The position numbers and the translations under genes were made by a program. The notes beneath the pieces are model-generated. The model did not search any database. It saw only the letters and a list, made by a program, of their open reading frames with translations, and was not told where the DNA came from. This document shows positions 33,587-43,800 of a stretch of DNA of 64,000 nucleotides, piece by piece. Positions within the stretch are counted from its first letter, which is position 1. Each line of letters opens with the position of its first letter. This stretch comes from Patagioenas fasciata (Eukaryota; Chordata; Aves; Columbiformes; Columbidae), in contig NC_092522.1 of the NCBI RefSeq assembly GCF_037038585.1, positions 125,284,661 to 125,348,660 on the forward strand, given 5' to 3'.

Positions 33587-33940
33587 CCTCGGCTCCGTCC
33601 GCACCTGCGGAGCGGGGGGCTCAGTGCAAGGGGGAGAGACCGGGATACCGGCGCGACTGAAGGGAGCGGGGAACCCGAGGGGACGGTGTACGCGGCAGCA
33701 CGGGGACCGACCCACCGTGGGGCCGCCGGGGCGCGGTGCCGCCTCCTCGGCAGCCTGCACCGTCCCTCGGCAGCCTGCACTCTGTGCCCTGCCCGGTCCC
33801 CTGCACCGGCGCCGGCCCGGTGCGCTGCCCCCGTACCCGCGCGTCGTCCCGTACCCGGTGCGCTGTCCCCTCCGGTGCGCTGGCGGTGGAGCGGAGCGCA
33901 GTCCGTTCCGCGGGAGCTGAACCGGCGGCTCGGTCGGTGC

Positions 33941-33972
33941 TTATATAGGTCCGGGAGCTCGGGCTGACGTCA
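33941..33972 (-). promoter_or_regulatory. UCN: UCN promoter: TATA box and CRE
   Basis: On the - strand a full CRE TGACGTCA (33965-33972) stands 17 bp upstream of TATATAA (33941-33947). Transcription should start near 33910-33918, ahead of the 5'-UTR exon. A CRE in the proximal promoter is known for CRF-family genes and implies cAMP/CREB control; that is family knowledge applied to a motif I can see. Confidence 0.85.
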
Positions 33973-33974
33973 GC

Positions 33975-35680
33975 GCCGGGCACGCACCGACCGGCGGGGG
34001 GCGGGGGCGGGAGGGGCACCGGGACGGCGGCGGGGAGCGGGGCACCGGCAGCGGGGCAATGGGGCGGCGGCGTTGGCCCTGCTCTCCCCAGTCTCGGGGA
34101 TCGCGACCCCCGTTCCATTCCGGCGCCCACTCAGAGGGGCGCGGCGGGGCCGGTACCGGCAGGTCCTCGGGGCCGGGAGCCGCCGATTGCGCTGCCTCCC
34201 GGTCCCCGGCTCCCCCCGACTCCCCCGCTCGCCCCGCGCCAGTCCCGGGCCCGGTGCCGCTGTCCGCGGTGCTGAAGCGCCGGGACCCGCCGAACAGTGC
34301 GGATCGGGGCACCGGCGGTGGGCGGGCAGCTCACTCCCGCGGGCAGGACCCCGGGGCCCGAGCCCCGAGCACCGGCGAGCGGTGCCGGTCCGGCGGAGCG
34401 GGCTGAGCGGCGGCTGCTTGGCGTGAGACCCTCCGGGTGGGCCGGGTCAAGCAGCCGTGTTGAGCAACAACGAACCGGGCAGGCACCAAGCGCAGCAGCG
34501 GGGGCTGTCCCGGGGTGGGGGGGGTCGCACAGAACGGGCACGGGAGGGGCACACACCCGTGGCTGTGGCGGGGCCTGGTGGCACCGTGCCCCGGGCAGAG
34601 CTCGAGGTGCTGAGGTCAAACCACCGGGAGCTGCAGACAGCGTGAGCGGTGAAGGCACCACCAGCCAAATTCCGTGACTCATAGAGCGAAGCTCCGGAGC
34701 CGGCAGTGCTGTGCTGCATGCAGGATGTTCCAGCCCGGGGCACCAGCTGCCGCTGCCAAAAGGTGAGGTAGCTGCGGGTGCACCAAACTGCTGCCGGCAG
34801 AGCCCCCTCCCCACTGCCTGCAGCGGGGAAACCACGCTGAAACCCGCGCTGACACCCGCGCTGGTGCTGCTGCCGGTGCCCAGGTGGGCATGGAGCGGCT
34901 GTGTCCTTGGTGCCGGCGTTAGGCAGAGCCTGGGCAGGGAGGTCCAGCTGGTCCCTCACACGGCGCATCGCGCTCCAGGCACAGCCCTGCCCGCAGAGAG
35001 GCAGCACACGGTGCCATGCACCTGTGACGTGGATCTGGCGTGAAGGCTGGCACCCGGCACCACCTCCCTGCAGCTCTGGGGCAGAGCCCTCAGTGGGGGC
35101 TGGGATCAATCCCCCGTACCCTGGCAGCCCCGGTGCCATCAGGCTGGCAGCTCCCAGGGACAAGCACCCGGTTCGTGCCATGCTCACATCTCACTCGTTG
35201 CTGACACCCCAGGGCCTTCCGCACCCCTGGACTGAGCTGCAAGAGGCTCAGTGCACTGGGGCTGCACCTCCCGCTATCTGCAGCCTCCGACCAGCAGCTC
35301 CCACCCCATAGGCTGGGGAGAGCCCGGGCCGAGCCCCACAGCCCCACAGGGTGCCTGAGGCCAGGCTGGGCCTGGTTCCCAAAGCCCCGGTGCCACCCAT
35401 GCACAGCCCTAGCACACAGCTCCACGGTGCCATCAGTTGGCTGTAGCTGCAGTCCCTTGGCCGCTGAGAGCTGGGCAGGTTCTGCAGCTCCATCCCCACC
35501 AGGGTGCAGCGGGGTCCTGTGCAGGTTTTGGCTCTCCTGTGCTTTGGGTTACACCCATCCGCCTGGAACTGCACCCACACCGGGGCCGAGCAGGGCCAGC
35601 CCTGGACCCCTGGTACGAGCCAGCACAAGTGGGTGCACAAGGGCAGCGCGGAGCAGGAGGAAGGATGGTGCATCCCCTCA
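33975..35680. other. upstream flank of UCN
   Basis: The first 500 bp are CpG-island-like. The rest is unique-looking DNA. I see no further gene, RNA or tandem repeat. Confidence 0.6.
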
Positions 35681-35686
35681 GGCGAG

Positions 35687-36166
35687 TGTGGTGATGAGAG
35701 AGCTTGCCTGATGCCCTGGGGGTATTCACCCACATCAGAGCAGCGAGCTGAGCCAGGATGAGGCCCTTTTTATTAGCCGTTGATAATTTATAGGGTTTAC
35801 AAATATGGGCCTGGACTACGAGGTTAAACAAGATGTTTCATCAATAACTGTTACTAAAAACACACCACGCTCCTGTTATGTGTTTCAGTTACATTCCCAC
35901 TCATTCACAAACCAGGCCCAATGACATTCACACATCACATGTACTTGGGGGCGGTTATCCGGTACCATTCTCACGAGTCTGGGCTATCACTCTTTACAAT
36001 TACAAGAAACATACTTCAGTACAACCTGTCCAAGGCCCCTTATATTTTGACTAGTTGCCGTGATCTAATTATGTTAGTACAGATGGCCATGTTAGTATTG
36101 ATCTTCCTTTATCACCCAGGTGGCTGGAACCGCATATCTCGCTTTCCCAGGTCTTTGCTTTCCCCA
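35687..36166 (-). mobile_element. solo LTR of an avian endogenous retrovirus (ERVK-type)
   Basis: A 480-bp AT-rich island that begins TG and ends CA and is flanked on both sides by the same 6-bp sequence GGCGAG (35681-35686 and 36167-36172), a target-site duplication. On the - strand it carries TATAAA (+ strand 35787-35792) and AATAAA (35769-35774) in the order expected of an LTR promoter and poly(A) signal, leaving about 80 bp of R-U5. No internal viral genes are present, so it is a recombined solo LTR. The intact duplication suggests moderate to recent age. A 6-bp duplication fits the alpha/beta (ERVK-like) group; the exact family is not recognised. Confidence 0.8.
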
Positions 36167-36172
36167 GGCGAG

Positions 36173-36995
36173 CGCCACGGCTGCGGCTGTTGGGCAGCGC
36201 CCAGCATGGTGCTGGCAGCACGCGGGGATGGCTCCGTCCAGCTCATCCTCATCCCGAGGGGGCTGGGGCTCTGGGCCCTGGGCTCGATCAACCGCCGTGG
36301 TTCCACCAGCGCCGCTCCAGGCAGGACAGCGTGAGCTGCCCGTGTCTGCTCGCTGCCCGTGCAGGACGGGGCTGGGTGCCCGTCTCCATGACCTGTGGGA
36401 CTCTGGGCGGGCAGGACAGGCAGGATCCTCTTGGACAAGGCACAGGTGGATGTGGTCTTGTCACAGCCCCATCTCCAACCGCCACCCAGACCCTTCCCGC
36501 AGCCCCTTTGAACCGCTGCCCCGCACCAAGCAGCTGTGAGCCCCGGGAGGATCCTGCACCCAGCGCCTGTGTCCTGTGGGCGCAGCTCGCCCTGTCCCAC
36601 TGCCCAGCACCAGTGGAGACACCATCACACCCCACGAAACAGCCACAGTGGGACCTGGTGGCCCCCTAAGGCTCCACCCACCCCCTGCCAGACCCCCTCC
36701 CCGCGCTGATGCAGCTGGGGTAGCCCACCCCCAGCAGCCCACCCCACTCAGCACCGCAGTGCCGCAGCCCCTTGCCACGTCGGCACTGCGGCCACACACT
36801 CAGGAACAGAGAGCAGAGCTGCTGTTCTGCCCCACAGCCCCGCTCGTCTGCCTGCAGCTGGAACAGCAGCTCCGGACCCCCACCCCGCCGAGGGACAGGG
36901 GGCTGCCAGCAGCTCTGCAAGCACAGGAATGATCGGCCTGAAAGCACAGCCCCTGGCGCGGGATGGAGAGCCACAAGCATCTAGAAGGAAAACCA
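36173..36995. other. gap between the solo LTR and the MPV17 3' end
   Basis: Unique-looking GC-rich sequence. No gene or repeat is supported. Confidence 0.6.
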
Positions 36996-36998
36996 GCA

Positions 36999-37004
36999 TT
37001 TATT
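36999..37004 (-). terminator. MPV17: MPV17 poly(A) signal (AATAAA on - strand)
   Basis: TTTATT on the + strand, 874 bp beyond the MPV17 stop. It is the only canonical signal in that interval. Confidence 0.75.
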
Positions 37005-37099
37005 GGGCGCTACCACTGTCCATAGCAGAGCTACAGAGAAACCCGTTTTCAGGAGCAGCGCACCTGAGCTGCAGCAGCGGGAGCTCGGAGCTGCAGGCA

Positions 37100-37425
37100 C
37101 AGGACACGCAGCCTGGGATAGGACAGGCAGCCCAGGACAGGCAGCCCGGGATGGGACAGGCAGCCCGGGATGGGACAGGCAGCCCAGGACAGTCAACCCA
37201 GGATGGGACAGGCATCCCAGATGGGACAGGCAGCCCAGGACAGACAACCTGGGATGGGACAGGCAACCTGGGATAGGACAGGCAGCCCAGGATGGGACAG
37301 GCAACCTGGGATGGGACAGGTAGCCCAGGACAGGCAGCCCGGGATAGGACAGGCAGCCCAGGATGGGACAGGCAGCTCAGGATGGGATAGGCAGCCCAGG
37401 ACAGGCAGCCTGGGAACGGGCAGGC
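37100..37425. repeat. minisatellite in the MPV17 3' UTR
   Basis: About 17 units built from GGGATGGGACAGGCAGCCC and the shorter AGGACAGGCAGCCC alternate. If the distal poly(A) signal is used, this array is part of the MPV17 mRNA. Confidence 0.9.
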
Positions 37426-37877
37426 AGCACCGACCCCAGCTCCGAGCAGGGCAGTGTCTGACCCACGGCACCATCAGCCCAGGACCTGCTCCGGCTTCTC
37501 GCCCTGCCTGGGATGTGCCACTGGGGAAGGACAGACCGCTTGGGGCAGGAACACCCTTTGTGTGGGGCCAAGGGCTGAGAAATGAGCATGGAAGCACAGC
37601 GAGGGCCAGAGCTGCCCCACGGCACAGCAGGACCCGGAGCAGCCCCAGCACCAACCTGTCTCACCAAACTCGTCACCATCGTCTCCTCTGTGTGTCCCTG
37701 CGAGCAGTGAGGGCCGTGACCGCAGGTGATGGGGTTCCCGAGGAGGGAGCAGGATGGGTGCTGCCAGCACCCGTGTATCCCGGCCCCATCCGCGGCCACA
37801 GGCGCCTCTTCCAAGGGCTCCAGTGGTGGGGCAGAGTCAGGCGGCTGGGGGGACAGGGAGGGGACGTGGCTTCTCCC

Positions 37878-40800
37878 TCACAGCCGATTTGCTTTCCAGG
37901 AGAGGTAGCAGTTCCACACAATGGCAACGCACTGGACCACAGCCAGCCTGGGGACAGAGGGCACAGGTCCACAGCCACGGGCTCCGGGAGCCAAGAAGCC
38001 GGAGCCACGGCCGCGGTGCTACCTGTGCTTCAGCGGCACAAAGTAGAAGTTTGCGATCTGCACCGGTGGCCAGATCTGGGCAGAGAAGGAACCGGTGGTG
38101 AAGGGGCCCTGCCAGCACCCCCATCCCATGCCCACCTCTGCCCAGGCGTTCGGGGCGTCCAGCCGAGCACCCAAGGTGGGGGACAGGGGTGCAGAGGAGC
38201 CCGGCGCAGCTGCCCTGCCAGGGACGCAGCCAGCACAGCACCGGGCGGGGGGTGGACCTGCCTGCGGCTGCCGCCACCACTTACACAGTAGTTGGTCATC
38301 AGGGCATCCGTGTAGTCCTGGGGGAGAAGGGAGGTCGTGAGCACCCAGAGACACCCGCTGCCACCCACTGCTGCCCCCCGAGCCCCCCCAGGCACCACGG
38401 GGCAGGGACAGAGGGCAAAGCCGGGGAGCCCGACGCGCTGCCCTGTCCCTGTGCCACAGGCCTGCCCAGGCAGCAGGATGAGTCCCATCCAGCCCGGCCG
38501 TGACTCAGCCGCGGCCCGGCCGCCCGCGCTGGCCGGCAGCCCAGGACAGGAGAGCGGGCGCAGGGGTGACGGATGCTCTGCTGACGCTTCCTCCGCGTGG
38601 GGAGGGACGGAGGCGTCCCAAGCTGGGGTGACGGTGGCTGCGGCCCCCGCTGCACCCCGCCCAGCCCCCTCGCAGCAGAATCTATGATTCTGTGATTCTA
38701 ATCACCCACCACTGTGCCCAGGTCCTGGTGGGGAAGGTAAAGCAAGGTGCACGGTACGACCTGGTTAAGTGCAGCTGGGGCGGATGGGAGCGCTCGGGGG
38801 TGCCGAGAACCAGCCTACGAGTCCCTCTGGGGTGTCTCAAAACACCTCGTACCCAAATGTTGCGCTTGCAAAGGCAAGAGAAGGATGAAGCAGCTCTGTT
38901 CTCCCCCAGGGTTCGCTCCCAATGCTCCAGGGCAGGACGAGGGGCAGGAACGGTCTCTGCTGGCGTGCACCCGCAGCTCAGCGGCACCAGTGGATGCTCC
39001 CAGACTGAGCTCGGGGTGATGCACCCAGCAGAGCTCTGGCCCGGAGCAGCCGACAGCCCAGCTGGGGACACCGCAGCTCACCCGGAGCCCTTCACACAGT
39101 CCCGGCAGCATCGGTGTGCGAGTGCTGGTGCTGTGCACCCCAGGCAGCCACACGACCACCCCATGTGCCTCATTGCGCTCCCCAGTGACTCATGCTCCGG
39201 ACATGCTGACTCAGCTTTTGCACTGGTTTCCAGCAACTGCTAACAGGAGCCATCTCGGTAATGGCTCTGGAAACGCAGCCAGGAGCCTGTACAGCACAGG
39301 GAGCCACGGGCCACCCCGGCACCACAGAGAGCCCCACCAGAGAGCACCCTGACACCAGCACCGCGGCACCAGCAGCACCAGCCACCCGGTGCCCCCAGAG
39401 CCCTGGGACCCAGTGCTGAGCCCATACGCCCCAGACAGGCAGAGCTGCTCTGTGCCCCACAGCCATGGGGCAGACAGGTCCCCAACTGTCCGTGGGGCAC
39501 CTGTGGAGCCGGGTTTGTGCGTGGGGTCCCACGGCACAGTAGAGTTGCGGGCCGGGCTGGGACAGGATCGCACAGGATGGCAGAGCCGGGGATGCACAGG
39601 TGGTGTTGGAGAGGGGTAACTCTGGGCATGACCACAGATGGGAGCAGCCAGCAGCGCGGAGCACCGGGAGGAGCTGCCGAGGCACCGGGAGGAGCTGCCG
39701 AGGCACCGAGGCCACCGCCGGCCCCACGCTGCTCCGGGGATGCAGCACCTACCTGCTGGATCTTGGACCAGTTCTCCTCCACCGACAGCCCGTTCGTGGC
39801 CCCCGTGATGGCGAGGAAGCAGCCGAGGAAACATGGTGCAAAGGCTCCCTGCAAAAGAGGAGCCAGGGCTGGGGATGCTGCGATGCTGGGAGCCAGGGCT
39901 GGGGATGTTGCTATGCTGGGAGTCAGGGCTGGGGATGCCGTGGTGCTGGGAGCCGGGGCTGGGGATGCCGTGGTGCTGGGAGCCGGGGCTGGGGATGTCG
40001 CGGTGCTGGGAGCCGGATCAGCAGCGCAGGGCGAGGGGATGGCGCTTGCCCGATGCCCTGGGGGTATTCACCCGCTGCTCCCCAGCACAGAGACACGGAG
40101 GGACGGGCACCACCATGGTGCCACTGGAAGGCTCCAGGGCCAGGCCACCCTGGCCCCCCACAGTCCCCCACGGCATCGGGACCAGCCCTGCCATAGGAGC
40201 TGGGCTCTCTGAGCAGAATAGGTACTTGTTAACAGACACGTGGCTGCACCCACCGCCCGTCCTGCTGCACCCACCCTACACAGGAGCCCCCACCCACCGT
40301 CCTGCTGCCCCCACCCCAAGCAGGGACCCCCACCCACCGTCCTGCTGCACCCAACCTACATAGGAACCCCTACCCACCGTCCTGCTGCCCCCACCCCACA
40401 CAGGGACCCCCACCCATGCGGCACCAACCTGGTCCAGGACCATCTTCTTCACTGCCACAACTTTGGAGGACCCCGGGATGAGCCGATCCAGGATCTTGTA
40501 CCAGCTGCCCACGACAGGGCCCTGCGGGAGCCAGGTGGTGACAGCAGCGTCCCCTCAGCCGGGACACGGGGTGTCATGGCTAGGAGGTCCCCAGAGCTGG
40601 TTACATGGCCCTGGACAGAGGGACCAGGGCCTGACCTGCCTCCCCTCCCCGGGGCAGCCCCCCTGCATGGGGTGGATGTGGGGAGGCCCACAGTCCCCTG
40701 CCCCTCCTGGAGCACTCTGCAGGCAGCACTGGCACTGGGCAGCACCAGCACCGGCACTGGGGCCCAACACCCCCCCAGAGCACTGGAGCTGACAGGCAGG

Positions 40801-43800
40801 ATCCAGCGTTGCCGCGCACAGCGGTGCAAAGCGCATTTGCATCTGAGCATGGAGTCACCCTCCTGCCCAGGGACACCTCCCCAGGGGCCGGTGGGGACAG
40901 CAGGGCCAGGCATGGGCGCTCTGGCTGCACGGACAGAGGCTGCTGGTCCCAGCTCACCCACAGCAGGGCCAGGGGTGCCCACAGCACAGCTGGGACAGCG
41001 ACTGGACACGGGGCGAAGGGACAGGGCGCGGGGACCCCGCTCTGCCCACGGCTGCAGGAGATGGCACCAGGACAGCCCAGCTCTGCCCAGGCACCAGGGT
41101 CTCATCCTGCTGACCCAGCCCTCCCGCCCACCCCACCAGCACTCACCACGAAGCAGAAGCCGATCGCCATCATCTTGAGCGTCCGCGGTCCCTGGTGCTC
41201 ACGCAGCCCCCGCCGCTCCACCAGCTGCTGCGCGATCACGTCCCCAGCTCCCATGAGGGCCCCTGTGACCAGCACGGCCGGCTCAGGCAGCTCTGGTGTC
41301 CTGCCCACAGCCGGGCACTCCTGCCTGCATCTGCCTATGGCCCCGGGATGGCCCAAACCCACCCTGGCCCCACAGGTCCACCCCGGTGCACAGCACCCCC
41401 AGCATCCCATGCCAAGCCTGCCCGCTCCCGCCCCACGGCACAGGACCCCACAGCGGTCAAGTACCTTGGGCCGCTCTCAGAACAACACAGCATCCCTGGC
41501 TGAAACAGAGATGTGCCACCTCCCCACGGCCTGACACGATCGGTCACCCAGGGCTGCAGCGCCTGGGGGTTCTGGGGCAGAGCCCATGCGCTCAGTCCCC
41601 GTCCTGTGCCCAGGTTTTGCGCTCCCCAAACCCTTCCTTGAGCACCGTGCAACAGCTGACTGCAATCCCCATCCTCGGAAAACCGCTCCCCCACTGCGCA
41701 GATCCTGTCCGGCAGCACCACCGGCACTGGGGACGGGCAGGTGAGGCCACCGGGTGCCGGCCCCGGCTCCTCGCCGCTGGCACAGCCCCTCGCCTTGTTT
41801 CCATGTCAGTGTGAGGGACGTTCAGCTGTGCAGGTCCCCGCGGGTGCCGCTCAGCTGGGCCTTTGGCAGCTCCCGCTCCATCCTGCACCCCTGACCTCTT
41901 CGACGCAACTTGGCTGGCCCAGTGCTCCTGCCCCGGGCTCCGGGGGCTCCCTGTGTCCCCCCACAGCCTCTAGGGACGGTTCCCAGGCAGGTCTCCAACC
42001 GCACTGTCGTTCTGCTCCGTTCTTGGAAACCCTGAACCCAGCAAGCCCTCATCTCAGGGAGCGGTGTCCCCAGCGTCCCCCTTGTCCCCACAGCCCCACC
42101 AGCCTGGAGCCAGCGCTGCCCAGCGGGTTGGCACCAGTGGTTCCTCACTGCACGGTGGGATGAGGATGCTTGGGGCAGCATTGCCCCGGGTGTGGCCCAG
42201 CAGCGCCAGGCCCTGTCCCCAGCTCCCTCCCCAGGGCCACCAGTCTCTGTGACAGCCCCCAGCAGCACCACAGGGTGCAGCTCCCAGGGAAGTGGGACAA
42301 ACCCCAGTCTGTGCAAGGGGACCATGGCTGCCACCTCCCCAGTGCCCGTAGCCGGATCGCGCCTTCCCGCAGGCACCGTTCCTATCTGGCACGCACCAGG
42401 GCAGAGGTGCAGCCCTGGCCCTCCAGCTCCTTGGCCCATCCATGCAGCCCAGGGCACAGCGTGGCCCCAGGAGCCCGTGGGCAGGGGCAGGACCCGGCCC
42501 AGCACGGCTGCTGCGGCCGGCAGAGCCTGGAGGTGGCCCAGGAGGCCAGGCGGGAGTCGGGGCCGCAGCCAAGGCTGGGTGGCTGGATGTGCCCCAGCAG
42601 GGTTGGCCCGGTCCCTGCAGCCCCATGGAGCTGCTGTGCTCCTGGCAGCGTCTCCTGCCACCACGTCACCAGCTCCACCTCCCACCCCGCTCCAGTGCAG
42701 CCACAGGGGCTGAGGTTCTGACCCCGAGAGCCACCGCACCCCATCGCACAGAGCAGCCCCACCAGCCCACGGGGCCACGGCAGCGAAGGGCAGGGGGTGT
42801 CGGCAGGAAAAGGACCCCCAGCCGGCACAACTGATTGTTGGCTCCTGCGTCCCGTGGGCAGCAATCCCGCTCGGCATAGCCGGGCTCCCCCTACACCGCG
42901 CTCATTGAGAGCTCAGCCAGCGTTACATGGTGCCAGCGTTACTCAGTGCCAGCGTTACTCAGTGCCGGAGGCTCTGGGCACAGTGCCCGGTGGTGACAAA
43001 GCAATGCCAGGGCTGCCGGGGGACAGGACAGGCCGGTCTGTGCACCCCAGCCTGGGCACGCAGATCGAGGCCCTCACAGCGGCTGTGCTCACCCAGGGTG
43101 ACACGGCACAGCCCTCCTGCAGCTCCGGCACAAGCCCCGTGCCACGAACCAATGCCCGGGTGACCCCCACGGCCCTGCTGCTGCAACACCCTGCGCTGGG
43201 CTGGGGGGGGCCCAGGATGCACGGCAGCACCATGGCAGCACGGGAAGGCTGGATGCACCGGCAATGGTGAGGGCTGCCTGGTGCTGTGGGGGTGCACATT
43301 TGGGCTATGGGCAGTGCAGTACCTGGAGGCTGCACACAGCCCCCAGTCCTGCAGGCTGCTGCTCCCGCAAACAGCAACTTGGAAACCGGCCCAAGCCTAA
43401 GTAGGCCAAACGGTCTGTGTCCCCGCGGGTCGGCAGCTGGAGGCTGCAGCAGCACCACGGGAGCAGGGGCTGCTCTCTGCAGGGCAGGGACAGCGAGGTC
43501 ACGGCCATGGGCACGTGCTGCTGCCCGCTGTGCCCAGCGCTGCTGGCATCCTGGCCCGGGAGGCAGGAGGCAAAGCCCTGCATGACCCCGCGGCTCTCGC
43601 TGCCCAGCGGGACCAGGGTTCAGCAGGTGAGCGCGGCTGGATGCGTCCAGCACAGCCGGCTGCCGGCAAACCTCCCTGGCCCGGCCCCAGCTGGTGGCTC
43701 TGCCAGCCCAGGGGACGGCAGCGCCGGGGGACGGCAGTGCCAGCGAAACAGCAGCACTGTGAGCAGTGAGTGAAGGCAGAGCTGGAACCAGCCCAGTCTT

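Noticed and set aside
35921-36334. 137-codon open frame over the solo LTR
   Set aside because: Chance frame crossing from the LTR into flanking DNA; it has no viral or host protein similarity.
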